Shown: positions 1 through 8,401 of the stretch, one piece after another
How positions within the stretch are numbered: position 1 is the first letter of the stretch
How the letters are laid out: every line of letters begins with the position of its first letter
NCBI RefSeq assembly: GCF_003206615.1
Contig: NZ_PZJW01000004.1
Location: forward strand, 293,081-357,080
Direction of reading: 5' to 3'
DNA length: 64,000 nt
Source: Salinicola acroporae
GTDB lineage: Bacteria > Pseudomonadota > Gammaproteobacteria > Pseudomonadales > Halomonadaceae
The notes under the pieces: generated by a model
Told to the model about the DNA's origin: nothing
Seen by the model: only the letters and a program-made list of their open reading frames with translations
The model's database searches: none
Program-made: the position numbers and the translations under genes

Positions 1-1431
1 TTCGCCCAGCCGTTTCAGCGTCGCTGGATCGAAGCGCGGGTCGACGCGTACCGAATCACGGTAGCTGGCATCGAGACGCGGATGGTGCACGGCCTGTTCC
101 AGGCGCATGTCGAAATCCATCATCAGTGCCGCGACCTGGGTCACCGCCGGCATGATCAGGTTGCCACCCGAGGCGCCCACCGAGAAGCGTGCCTCACCGT
201 CCCTCACCGCGACGGTGGGGCACATGTTCGAGGAGTTGATGCGTTTGCCTCCCGCCATGGTAGTGGGGTAACCGGGGCGCGGATCGAAATAGCTGACGCT
301 GTCGTTCATCAGCATCCCGGTCGCCGGCAGGGTGACGCCGGAACCGAAGCGATTGAGGAGCGTGTAGGTGAGCGCCACCATGTTGCCCTCGGCATCCACC
401 GACGACATCGACGAGGTGCAGGCGCCATTCTCGCCGTCGGCCGCGTTCAGCACACCGTTGCGAACCTTGTGCTGCTTCCAGCAAGCCTCGAGCGCCTCGG
501 CATAGACGAGCCAGGTCTCAGGTGTCGGGTTTTGCGGCGGCGCAGGCATGGCATCGAGCGCGTGCGCCAGCATCTCGCGCTGGCGCAGGCCGCCGGAGAC
601 CTCGCCCGGGGTGTAGAGCGTATAGCCGCGATGCTCGGCGGCCATGGCGGCATACTCGAACACTTCGTAGGCAGCGAGATCCTCCCGCGAGATGCGCGAG
701 CCGCCGGCCTGAAGGTCGGCGACGATCCGCTCGGCCAGGGCACCACGATAGAAGCTTTCGGCGCCCGCTTCGGCGATCTCGCGCAGCGTCCCGGCGAGCT
801 GCGGGATTCGTAGCCGGCTCTCGGGCGTGGCCGGATGGCCACCGGGCAGATAGATCGACGCCGACGTCGGGTCGCGTGCCAGCGTGCGGGCGCAGACGCC
901 GATCTGCAGGCTGGTGAACCAGTCGACGTGCAGGCCGCGGTCGGCCAGCTCGATCGCCGGTGCCATGACCTCGGCACGCGGCTTCGTGCCGAAACGGCGC
1001 AACGCATGTTCGAGCCCGGCCACGGCGCCGGGCACGGTGATCGAGCGATAGCCTTCGATATTGGCGTTGTCGACCACGCCGGGAAAGCCCATGGGGGTCG
1101 CCGGCAGGCCGGGATCGACCGGATAGTCTTCGAGGCGGGTATCACCGGCCAGGGTGCCCTGGAAATCCAGAGCCACGGCGCGCTGCTCCCGCGCCAGCCA
1201 GATCACCATGAAGCCCGAGCCGCCGAGTCCGCTCATCCACGGTTCGACGGCATTGAGCGCGTAGGCGGTGGCGACGATGGCATCGATGGCGTTGCCGCCG
1301 GCGTCGAGCTGGGCGGCGCCTGCCTGGGCCGCGACGCGGTGCTGGGAAGCCACCACGCCGTTTGGGGACCGCGCGGCGGGCGTGGTCAGCGTCCAGTTGT
1401 CGATGTCGGCATGAAGCGTGTTGGTGGCCAT
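1..1431 (-). CDS. ggt: Gamma-glutamyltransferase (C-terminal end cut by window edge)
   Basis: Ntn-hydrolase that cleaves or transfers gamma-glutamyl groups from glutathione and related compounds. About 477 residues are visible from an ATG at 1431 preceded by GAGG; the C-terminus lies beyond base 1. The autoprocessing region is recognisable near 400-425, with a threonine in the context ACTSSMSSVDAEGN that lines up with Thr391 of the E. coli enzyme, followed by the conserved TYTLLNRFGSG and LMNDSVSYFDP stretches. There is no obvious signal peptide, so the enzyme may be cytoplasmic, as in several GGT-like hydrolases. It starts 7 bp after the RraA-like gene and is the last visible gene of the TRAP operon, so its substrate may be related to the imported compound (inference). 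Confidence 0.88.
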   Translation of the reverse strand, partial: MATNTLHADIDNWTLTTPAARSPNGVVASQHRVAAQAGAAQLDAGGNAIDAIVATAYALNAVEPWMSGLGGSGFMVIWLAREQRAVALDFQGTLAGDTRLEDYPVDPGLPATPMGFPGVVDNANIEGYRSITVPGAVAGLEHALRRFGTKPRAEVMAPAIELADRGLHVDWFTSLQIGVCARTLARDPTSASIYLPGGHPATPESRLRIPQLAGTLREIAEAGAESFYRGALAERIVADLQAGGSRISREDLAAYEVFEYAAMAAEHRGYTLYTPGEVSGGLRQREMLAHALDAMPAPPQNPTPETWLVYAEALEACWKQHKVRNGVLNAADGENGACTSSMSSVDAEGNMVALTYTLLNRFGSGVTLPATGMLMNDSVSYFDPRPGYPTTMAGGKRINSSNMCPTVAVRDGEARFSVGASGGNLIMPAVTQVAALMMDFDMRLEQAVHHPRLDASYRDSVRVDPRFDPATLKRLGE

Positions 1432-1438
1432 GGCTGCC

Positions 1439-2119
1439 TCAGGTTGCCTGTTTTTCTTCGATCATACGGGAAGCGCCGGACAGATCACCCAGGCGCTCTC
1501 CCGCGCTGACACGGGCTTCGTTCTTGAGGCCGTTGGCGGTCTTGGTCTCGCCCGCGTCGAGCACGGCGTCCAGATCCTCGGGGGCGATGAACAGTACCCC
1601 GCACTCGTCGGCGAGTACCGCATAGCCTGGCAGTACGGCGGCTCCCCCGATCGCGACCGGAATATTGAAGCCGCCACCGGTATTGTAGAGCCGCGTGGTG
1701 ACCGGCGAGGCACCGCGGGACCACATCGGAAAGTCCTGCTCGCGAATCTCGGCGGTGTCGGTATGAGGGCCGTCGACGCAGCCGCCGGCGATCTGCATCG
1801 ACGCTGCCATACGGGTTACGCCGCCGCCCCAGCAGGCGTACTTGCGGTCGCCGAGACGGTCCACGGCGAGAAAATACCCCGGGCCCATCTGAGACAGGCA
1901 GTGATGCAGGAGGGTGCTGTCGAGACCGGGGATCGCCAGCGTGCAGACGGTGCCGACGACGGTCTTGCTCGGCAGTACTGGCGAGATCGCCGGGCTGGCG
2001 AAGCCGAAGTGATAGAAGTGGCCCAGGGTTGCGGTCTCGAGCTTGGCGAGGCGCTCCAGCTTGTCGGCGGCGATCGGCTCCGGCATGGGATTAATCTTGT
2101 AGGTCAGTTGCGTCATCAT
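1439..2119 (-). CDS. RraA/HMG-aldolase-family protein with altered active-site motif
   Basis: 226-aa protein of the RraA / 4-hydroxy-4-methyl-2-oxoglutarate aldolase fold. The glycine-rich core GDRKYACWGGGVTRMA (residues 90-105) and the following GGCVDG are clear. The family signature DGxxRD, whose Arg-Asp contacts substrate and metal in the aldolases, reads DGPHTD here (residues 117-121ff), so Arg is replaced by Thr while Asp is kept; the conserved GE of the core is GG. It may be a non-aldolase paralogue or use another substrate. Two ATGs (2119, 2116) follow AAGAGAG. It lies between dctM and ggt in one leftward transcription unit. Confidence 0.8.
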   Translation of the reverse strand: MMTQLTYKINPMPEPIAADKLERLAKLETATLGHFYHFGFASPAISPVLPSKTVVGTVCTLAIPGLDSTLLHHCLSQMGPGYFLAVDRLGDRKYACWGGGVTRMAASMQIAGGCVDGPHTDTAEIREQDFPMWSRGASPVTTRLYNTGGGFNIPVAIGGAAVLPGYAVLADECGVLFIAPEDLDAVLDAGETKTANGLKNEARVSAGERLGDLSGASRMIEEKQAT

Positions 2120-2223
2120 GGCTCTCTTGTGTTTGGGGGGGAGGCGACGAGTCGAGGCCGACCGCTGTCACTGTCCGATCATGGCGGTCGATCGCGTGTC
2201 GATGGACATCGCGTCGGTTCGGT

Positions 2224-3507
2224 TCACGAAGGTCCCAGCAGCAGGTCAGGCAGAAAGGTCACCACGCCGGGAACGAAGGTGATCAGCAGCAGCACCAGGA
2301 ACAGCGGGACCAGCATGGGAAGGACGGCCAGTGTGACGTCTTCGAAGCGGATGCGGCCGACCTTCGAGACGATGTAGAGTCCGATCCCCATCGGCGGCGT
2401 GGCGATGCCGAGCAGCAGGCCGAGCTGGATGATGATGCCGAAGTGCACGCGGTCGATACCGTAGGCGTCGATCACCGGCAGCAGCGTCGGTACCAGGATC
2501 AGCTTGGCCGGCACGCCTTCGACCACGCAGCCGACCACGACGATGAAGACCAGCAACAGCAGTAGGAACACGTGACGGTTGGCGGTCAGGGCGAACATCT
2601 GGTCGGCGATGTGCTGAGGCGCTTGCTCGATCGCCAGCACCCAGCCCATGGCAATGGAAAAGGCGATGATGATCATGATCACTGCCGTCATCGAAGTGGT
2701 GTCGGTGAGCGCCTCGCGGAACTTTCGCCATGTCAGCTCGCGATACCACAGCCCCAGCCCGATACAGTAGAGACACGCCAGCACGCCCGCTTCGGTCGCG
2801 GTGACGAAACCGGTCATGATCGAGCCGAGGATGATCGCCGGCGCCAGCAGGGCCAGGAAACCGTGCCTGCCCGTCAACGCGATCTCCCGTCGCGAGGCAC
2901 GCGGTTGCGTAGGGAACGTTTCGCGAGTCGCGCGCAGCCGCAGATAGAGCATCAGCGACAAGCCCACCAGCAGCCCCGGGACCAGTCCTGCCAGGAACAT
3001 GCGTTCAATGGAGACCTGGGCCAGGAAGGCGTAGATCACCAGCCCGATGGAGGGCGGGATCAACGGCCCGATCACCGAAGAGGCCACGGTGATGGCGGCG
3101 GAGAAGTCCGCGCGATAACCTCGCTCGCGCATCGCCTTGATCTCGATCGCTCCCAGGCCGGCGCAATCCGCGACAGCAGCGCCGGAAATGCCAGCGAAAA
3201 TCATCGAGGAGAGCACGTTGACCTGCGCCAACCCGGCACGGAAGTGACCCACCAGCGCATTGGCGAAGGCGAATATGCGGTCGGTGACACCGGTGACGTT
3301 CATCAGGTTGCCGGCCATGATGAAGAACGGCACGGCCGTCAGCGACGCCTTGTTGACCCCCTCCAGCATCTGCTGCGGAATGATCTGCAGGGCCGTCGAG
3401 AAATCCGAGGTGAGAAAGGCGAGAGTCACCGCGCCGCCGATGGCGATCGAAATCGGTACCCGCAGCAGGATCAGCATCAGAAAGACGCCAAACAGAACGT
3501 AGATCAT
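2224..3507 (-). CDS. dctM: TRAP transporter large permease subunit (DctM family)
   Basis: 427-aa polytopic inner-membrane protein with the usual 12 or so hydrophobic segments and DctM landmarks such as NLMNVTGVTDRIF, SGAAVADCAGLG and IGPLIPPSIGLVIYAF. It forms the sodium-driven channel of a tripartite TRAP importer. The ATG at 3507 is used because it begins a normal DctM N-terminus (MIYVLFGVFLMLILLRVPIS) and overlaps the end of dctQ by 4 bp, a common coupling arrangement. The substrate cannot be read from the sequence; the RraA-like and GGT genes downstream suggest an oxo-acid or gamma-glutamyl-derived carboxylate (inference). Confidence 0.93.
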   Translation of the reverse strand: MIYVLFGVFLMLILLRVPISIAIGGAVTLAFLTSDFSTALQIIPQQMLEGVNKASLTAVPFFIMAGNLMNVTGVTDRIFAFANALVGHFRAGLAQVNVLSSMIFAGISGAAVADCAGLGAIEIKAMRERGYRADFSAAITVASSVIGPLIPPSIGLVIYAFLAQVSIERMFLAGLVPGLLVGLSLMLYLRLRATRETFPTQPRASRREIALTGRHGFLALLAPAIILGSIMTGFVTATEAGVLACLYCIGLGLWYRELTWRKFREALTDTTSMTAVIMIIIAFSIAMGWVLAIEQAPQHIADQMFALTANRHVFLLLLLVFIVVVGCVVEGVPAKLILVPTLLPVIDAYGIDRVHFGIIIQLGLLLGIATPPMGIGLYIVSKVGRIRFEDVTLAVLPMLVPLFLVLLLITFVPGVVTFLPDLLLGPS

Positions 3508-4061
3508 GGTGCCACCTCCGGATGGAGCGGCGCGGTGTTCTCGGGGAGGCCGACGCAGCATTTGGCGATATCGACGAGTGCAGTCAGGGCCACCAGCGCG
3601 CTGGAGATGAAGAGCGGCACGAACAGCGCCTGCCGAGGAAGCTCGCCACCCCAGGGCAGCATCACGCCCTCGACGAACCCGGCGGCGGAAGCCATCACCG
3701 TAGGGGCCTGTTGCACCAGAATCACGCTGACGCCCAAGCCGACCGCATCGGAGAGCAAGCGACTGACGATATCGCCGGCTTGGCCGAGACGTTTGGCCAG
3801 GAAGTCGATACGCACGTCCTTGAGGCGGGCGTAGATGGCGAAGAAGCCGAAGAAGCTCAGCCAGATGAACAGCACCATGGTCCACGGCCAGAACCACCAC
3901 ACCGAGACATCGAAAGGACGCAGCAGAAAAGTGGCCGCCGTCAGTGCGAGCATCGCAAGAAGGCACAGATTGCAGAGCCACAGGCAGACCCCGCCGAGCG
4001 TCCACAGCGCTCGATCGGCACCCGCCACCAGGCGTCGAATGACGTTTTCTTGCCCACTCAT
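3504..4061 (-). CDS. dctQ: TRAP transporter small permease subunit (DctQ family)
   Basis: 185-aa membrane protein with four hydrophobic segments, the standard size and topology of DctQ subunits. The family region containing WPWTMVLFIWLSFFGFFAIYARLKDVRIDF is present in the second and third segments. It associates with DctM in the inner membrane. It overlaps dctM by 4 bp and starts 4 bp after the end of dctP, so the three genes form one operon. Confidence 0.9.
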   Translation of the reverse strand: MSGQENVIRRLVAGADRALWTLGGVCLWLCNLCLLAMLALTAATFLLRPFDVSVWWFWPWTMVLFIWLSFFGFFAIYARLKDVRIDFLAKRLGQAGDIVSRLLSDAVGLGVSVILVQQAPTVMASAAGFVEGVMLPWGGELPRQALFVPLFISSALVALTALVDIAKCCVGLPENTAPLHPEVAP

Positions 4062-4065
4062 GGCG

Positions 4066-5070
4066 TCATGACTCCGCTGCGCCGCGAGTGTCTTTGACCG
4101 TCTGCAGGAAACCCTCGGGTAGATCGCCTGCGGTATCCATCTGCCGATAGAGCTGCTGGGTGCGCTCGATGAACGGCTGTGTGTCCAGTTCGGTATAGGT
4201 CAGGCCATGTTGCTGCATTCGCTCGAGGCTGGCCTGGGTCACTTTGGCCAGGGCGTCATGGCTCTCCTCGCCGGTTTCCCGGTAGCCCCGCATCAGGCCG
4301 GCCCGAGTATCGTCGTCCAGCGCATCGAGCGCTGCCCGGTTGGTCATGAAGCCGATCGACTGATAGTACTCGTTGGTACGCGCCATATAGGGCGCTACCT
4401 CGTTGAAACGCATCGACTCGACCATGGCGACGGGGCTGGTAACCGCCTGGACGATATCCTTGGATATCGATTGATAGACCTCCGTCCATGGGAGAGTCAT
4501 GACCTGGGCGCCCAGGTTGTCCCAGACTTTCATCAGCAACTGATTGGCCGGCATTCGCATTTTCAGGCCGTCGACGTCCTGAAGCCCGGCGACCGGCTTA
4601 TTGGAGACCAGCACACGATAGGGCCCGCGCACGATAGCGGAGGGATCGCCGAGCGGCACGATGCCGGACTTCTCGGCGGCATGCTCGAACCAGCCGTCGA
4701 CCAGCTCGGAGTTCATGAAACGCGACCAGTGATCGTAATCGTCGAAGGCGAACGGCGCCACGACCCAGGCCAGGTCGGGCTCCCAGCGCTTCAGGAAATT
4801 GAAGCCTTCGGCGTAGATCGTGACGACACCTGACTGCAACTGCTCGAGGATGGCGTCTTCCTTGCCGAGCTGCTCATTGGGAAATACCTGAATGGTGAGT
4901 TCGCCGTCGGTGTACTGATCGACCTTGTCGGCGAACGCCTGGAAGAGCTGTCCTTCCGGACTGTCGACCGGCATCTTGGTAGCCATGCGCCATGTCTCGG
5001 CATGGGCGACCGTGGTCAAGGCGACAGCGGATAGTGCCGCGAGCGTCGCGGCGAGCATCGAACGTCTCAT
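4066..5070 (-). CDS. dctP: TRAP transporter periplasmic substrate-binding protein (DctP family)
   Basis: 334-aa extracytoplasmic solute receptor. A signal peptide occupies about residues 1-24 (cleavage after AHA), followed by the DctP fold with ETWRMATKMPVDSPEG, EQLGKEDAILEQLQSG and KMRMPANQLLMKVWDNLGAQVMTLPWTEVYQSI-type segments; the conserved arginine that binds the substrate carboxylate is expected in the KMRMP stretch. It is the first gene of the leftward operon dctP-dctQ-dctM-rraA-like-ggt. A 14-bp palindrome lies about 60 bp upstream. Confidence 0.92.
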   Translation of the reverse strand: MRRSMLAATLAALSAVALTTVAHAETWRMATKMPVDSPEGQLFQAFADKVDQYTDGELTIQVFPNEQLGKEDAILEQLQSGVVTIYAEGFNFLKRWEPDLAWVVAPFAFDDYDHWSRFMNSELVDGWFEHAAEKSGIVPLGDPSAIVRGPYRVLVSNKPVAGLQDVDGLKMRMPANQLLMKVWDNLGAQVMTLPWTEVYQSISKDIVQAVTSPVAMVESMRFNEVAPYMARTNEYYQSIGFMTNRAALDALDDDTRAGLMRGYRETGEESHDALAKVTQASLERMQQHGLTYTELDTQPFIERTQQLYRQMDTAGDLPEGFLQTVKDTRGAAES

Positions 5071-5131
5071 GGTGCGCTCTCGATTGTGTTTGGAATTGGG
5101 GTGAGTCGCTTGATAAGAGGAAACCGATTTC

Positions 5132-5145
5132 GGACGTTAGCGTCC
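5132..5145. promoter_or_regulatory. Palindrome upstream of dctP, candidate operator
   Basis: GGACG-TTAG-CGTCC, perfect 5-bp arms around a 4-bp centre, with flanking CGATT and AATCG that extend the symmetry imperfectly. It sits about 62 bp upstream of the dctP start in the 118-bp gap between dctP and the serine hydrolase gene. No TRAP-linked regulator gene is next to it, so the binding protein is unknown. Confidence 0.35.
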
Positions 5146-5188
5146 AATCGATTTTTCTTTGGCCAGGGATAAGCGACTTTTTGTCGTG

Positions 5189-6250
5189 CTAGCCGTCTTC
5201 GGCGCTGGCGGTCGCTTCGTTCGTGGCTGTCGCCTCGATCAATTCGCTGACCAGTGCCTCGACACCGGTGTTGTAGGCGCTGCCGTTCGAGGGCGGAGTG
5301 GGATCGGAAGTTACGACGACGGTCATGGCGCGGGAGGGGATGACGTAGAGCAGCTGGCCGCCGTAGCCCCAGCCGTAGTAGACCGGTTCGCCGGCGAGTT
5401 CGGTGATGAACCAGCCATAGCCGTAGTCATCGCCGTTGAAGAACGAGTGGGTGCGGGGCTGCCACGACTGCTCGATCCAGTGGGCGGAGATGATGGCCTG
5501 TCCCTCGTGCACGCCACCCTGGCGATAGAGCTCGCCGAATCGCAGTAATGCGCGTGGGGTCAGGCCCATCTCGTTGCCGCCGAAGTAGATCCCTTGCGGG
5601 TCCCGCGTCCACGGCGGAACGGCAACGTCGAGCGGGTCGCCCAGCCAGTCCCGGGCCAGCGCCAGCGTGCTGCGCCCGGTGGCCTCGGTCAGTGCGGCGG
5701 AGAGCAGGTGGCTGTTGCCGGTGGAGTAGAGCATGCGCCCACCGATCTCGGCGACGAAGGGACGCATCAGGGCATCGCCGACCCAGTTCGCGCTCGTCAC
5801 CCAGGCACCATAGTTGCCGCCGGAGGTGCGCTCCAGCCCGGCCTGCATCGATAGTAGGTTGCCGACGGTGATGTCGCTGACGCGCGGATCGACATCCGCG
5901 GGGACCCGGGCCCCCAGCAGCTCGACGACGGGCTGGTCGACGCTTTCGATCACGCCGCGGTCGATGGCGGCACCCACCAGGGCCGAGATCAGCGTCCTGG
6001 AGAGTGACTTGATATTGGCCGTCTCGTCGGTCGCGTGGCCGCGAAAGCCCTCGTCGATGACGGTCTCGCCATCGATGGCGACCAACAGGGTATGGCTGCG
6101 CGGCAGGGCGCTGGCACGCTCGACGACGCTCTCCCGCTTGTCGGCGGCCAGGGCCGCGGCCGCCGGCTCGAGCGGCAGCAGCGTCAGCAGGCCAACGAGA
6201 CAGAGACGCCAGGCAGGCGTGGCGCGAGGACTTTTCAGAGAGGTCGGCAT
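5189..6250 (-). CDS. Beta-lactamase-fold serine hydrolase with SxxR in place of SxxK
   Basis: 353-aa protein of the class C beta-lactamase / esterase / 6-aminohexanoate-dimer hydrolase superfamily. An N-terminal signal peptide (about residues 1-36, hydrophobic core LCLVGLLTLL) predicts export. The nucleophile motif is SLSR at residues 82-85 in the context NIKSLSRT (AGG codon for Arg); family members normally have Lys at the fourth position. A YST element (in LYSTGNSHLL) and a C-terminal GWGYGGQLLYVIP segment resemble NylB/EstB-like proteins. The ATG at 6250 is preferred over one 27 bp upstream because it gives a cleaner signal peptide. It runs in the same direction as the TRAP operon but is separated from it by 118 bp. 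Confidence 0.8.
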   Translation of the reverse strand: MPTSLKSPRATPAWRLCLVGLLTLLPLEPAAAALAADKRESVVERASALPRSHTLLVAIDGETVIDEGFRGHATDETANIKSLSRTLISALVGAAIDRGVIESVDQPVVELLGARVPADVDPRVSDITVGNLLSMQAGLERTSGGNYGAWVTSANWVGDALMRPFVAEIGGRMLYSTGNSHLLSAALTEATGRSTLALARDWLGDPLDVAVPPWTRDPQGIYFGGNEMGLTPRALLRFGELYRQGGVHEGQAIISAHWIEQSWQPRTHSFFNGDDYGYGWFITELAGEPVYYGWGYGGQLLYVIPSRAMTVVVTSDPTPPSNGSAYNTGVEALVSELIEATATNEATASAEDG

Positions 6251-6318
6251 GCTTCCGAGTGTGGCGCATGCCGGCACGATCCGCCACGTGGGGCCGTCGG
6301 CTCGGTCCAGGGCGCTTT

Positions 6319-7296
6319 TCAGGCCGGGCGGGTCAGGGCGCCGGCACGCCAGCCACGCAGGTAGAAACCGAGATAGCGCAGCGCCACGTAGCCGACAATG
6401 ACGCTGGCGACGATCACCTCCAGCGTTGCCAGGGTATGGACGATCGCGACGTCGTGGGCGCTGAAGCCGTGGGATTGCATCCAGTCGGCGGTCTTTGCCA
6501 GGGCCGTGGCGCCGATCACCATGGGAAAGGTGAATGCGGCATATCCCGGGCTATAGGGCAGGCGCAGCAGTTTGAAGAAGGCCAGATAGATGATCAGGGT
6601 CATCAGGACCGCGATGCCACCCAGCAGGGCGACCAGCAGCGGCGACGGTGTCGAGACGACGGTGAGATAGCCGGCCAGCGACAGGCTGGCCGGTGCCGCC
6701 ATGATGGCGATGGTCGGTTTGGCGGGATCGGGGATCTCGTCGGCGAAGATCAGCCGGTAGATCATGACCGGCAGCAGGATGGCGTAGAGCCCCATGCCGA
6801 CATAGAGCAGGCCGATAGCCAACGGGTGCAGTACCGAGACGCCCGGGAACGCCACATCGGCGACGATGATCCCCACCGGTGGCACGAACCACGCCGGTAC
6901 CATGTGGTGGAGTTCGAACGCCCGTGTCCGGTGTACCACGAAGGCGACGAGAAAGCTCAAGTGCAGCGCTACCGCCACGAGCCAGAGCGCGACACCGATG
7001 GACGGCATCAGCCACGCCCCGGCGGCTTTCGAGACCACCATCAGCGCCATGGCGAAGGTTGGCACGACGCTGCCGACGACTGGGTGGGCCAGGTCCGACC
7101 GCAGCAGCCGAGGGTGAAGCACGAATTTGGCACTGAGGATCAGCAGCAGCACCGTTGCGGCTATCGCGCCGGCCAACTGCGCCCTGCCCTCGAGGGGCGC
7201 GAAACTCTCCCAGCTCCAGCCCAGGCTGGAGATCCCCAGCGCCAGGCCGGCCATCGGCGTCGGCGCCGTCTGAAGACGTTGGGTCAGGGTCGGCAT
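6319..7296 (-). CDS. TDT-family transporter (TehA/Mae1/SLAC1-like)
   Basis: 325-aa inner-membrane protein with about ten hydrophobic segments, typical of the tellurite-resistance/dicarboxylate transporter family. Recognisable family regions are PTPMAGLALGISSLGW at the N-terminus, the HHMVPAWFVPPVGI segment with its gating-region aromatic residues, and YSPGYAAFTFPMVIGA near the C-terminus. Likely substrates are small anions or dicarboxylates; the sequence does not separate these. The ATG at 7296 follows AGGAG by 8 bases and is preferred to an upstream ATG. It is divergent from a LysR regulator, with a long inverted repeat between them. Confidence 0.85.
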   Translation of the reverse strand: MPTLTQRLQTAPTPMAGLALGISSLGWSWESFAPLEGRAQLAGAIAATVLLLILSAKFVLHPRLLRSDLAHPVVGSVVPTFAMALMVVSKAAGAWLMPSIGVALWLVAVALHLSFLVAFVVHRTRAFELHHMVPAWFVPPVGIIVADVAFPGVSVLHPLAIGLLYVGMGLYAILLPVMIYRLIFADEIPDPAKPTIAIMAAPASLSLAGYLTVVSTPSPLLVALLGGIAVLMTLIIYLAFFKLLRLPYSPGYAAFTFPMVIGATALAKTADWMQSHGFSAHDVAIVHTLATLEVIVASVIVGYVALRYLGFYLRGWRAGALTRPA

Positions 7297-7342
7297 GGAG
7301 GGTCTCCTCATGATCGATGGAGACACCTTATGGCATTTTGCG

Positions 7343-7396
7343 CTATCGTTATATTTTAACTTTATTTACAAGTCGTTTTATAAAATATAACGATAG
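7343..7396. promoter_or_regulatory. 16-bp perfect inverted repeat between the TDT transporter and lysR genes
   Basis: Left arm 7343-7358 (CTATCGTTATATTTTA) and right arm 7381-7396 are exact reverse complements around a 22-bp AT-rich spacer. The right arm abuts the AGGAGG ribosome-binding site of the lysR gene (start 7405). The AT-rich block is striking in a GC-rich genome. The position and symmetry suit a shared LysR-type operator controlling both divergent genes. Confidence 0.6.
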
Positions 7397-7404
7397 GAGG
7401 AGCA

Positions 7405-8301
7405 ATGGCGATCACGTTTCGTCAGCTTCAAGTGTTCGTCGCGGTGGCGCGCGAGCGCACGTTGACCGCGGCGGCGGCGGCGCTGTTCCTGACCAAGCCG
7501 GCGGTCAGCATCGCGCTGGCGGAACTGGAGAAACAGTGCGGACGCACGCTCTTCGATCGCCACCGTAACCGGCTCTATCTCAACGACCAGGGGCGGCGGC
7601 TGCTACCGATGGCGGATGAACTGCTGGCCCGCAGCGAAGCGATCGAGCAGCTATTCGACAACGAATCCCTGGGCGGGCATCTCCACATCGGTGCCAGTTA
7701 CACGATCGGTCACCAGCTGTTGCCGACGCTGTTGCGGGACTTCCGGGTCGAGAGCGGGCATCGCGATCAACGGATCACCATCGCCAACAGCGCCTCGATC
7801 TGCACCGCGCTGGAAGCGTTCGAGTTGGACGTCGGCATGATCGAGGGCCGTGTCGCCGGAGAGCGTTTCCACGTGCTGCCGTGGCGCCGCGACCGGATGC
7901 TGGTGGCGGCCTCCCGCGATCATCCGCTGGCAGCCCTGGGGCCGGTGGCGGTCGAGAGGCTGGCGGAGTATGCGTGGCTGCTGCGGGAACCGGGCTCCGG
8001 CACCCGGGAGCAGTTCATGCGATTCATCGCCCCGCGGTTGCCGCAGTGGGAACTGAGCCTGGAGATCAACTCGGCGGAGGCGATCATCAACGCCGCCGCG
8101 GCCGGGCTTGGGCTGACCTGCCTTTCCGCGCTGGAGGCGCGGCACGCCTTGAGCGATGGACGTCTGGTCGAGATCGAACTGGACCTGGATATGACCCGGG
8201 AGTTCAGTCTGGTGCTGCACCGCGACAAGTATCGCAGCCCGTTGATCGAGCGATTCGTCGAGTTCTGTCGGCAACGTGACGAAGCCGTCGATCCGCCATG
8301 A
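7405..8301 (+). CDS. LysR-family transcriptional regulator
   Basis: 298-aa regulator with an N-terminal winged helix-turn-helix (about residues 3-62, QLQVFVAVARERTLTAAAAALFLTKPAVS then LEKQCGRTLFDR) and a C-terminal periplasmic-binding-like effector domain (about 88-290). AGGAGG precedes the ATG by 4-9 bases. The divergent TDT-family transporter and the inverted repeat between the two genes suggest that it regulates anion or carboxylate transport and its own expression. The effector is unknown. Confidence 0.92.
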   Translation: MAITFRQLQVFVAVARERTLTAAAAALFLTKPAVSIALAELEKQCGRTLFDRHRNRLYLNDQGRRLLPMADELLARSEAIEQLFDNESLGGHLHIGASYTIGHQLLPTLLRDFRVESGHRDQRITIANSASICTALEAFELDVGMIEGRVAGERFHVLPWRRDRMLVAASRDHPLAALGPVAVERLAEYAWLLREPGSGTREQFMRFIAPRLPQWELSLEINSAEAIINAAAAGLGLTCLSALEARHALSDGRLVEIELDLDMTREFSLVLHRDKYRSPLIERFVEFCRQRDEAVDPP

Positions 8302-8401
8302 ATCCAGGGCGGCGAGGCGCAGCCGTCGCCGCAGGAACGGGCGCCCCATACCGTGAGGCGGGACGCCCGTGGGACGGGGTCGAGTGGGCCAAGGGCGGGT
8401 G

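Noticed and set aside
82..1509. Several long open frames on the + strand opposite ggt
   Set aside because: They are antisense shadows caused by GC-rich codon use; the minus strand encodes a recognisable gamma-glutamyltransferase.
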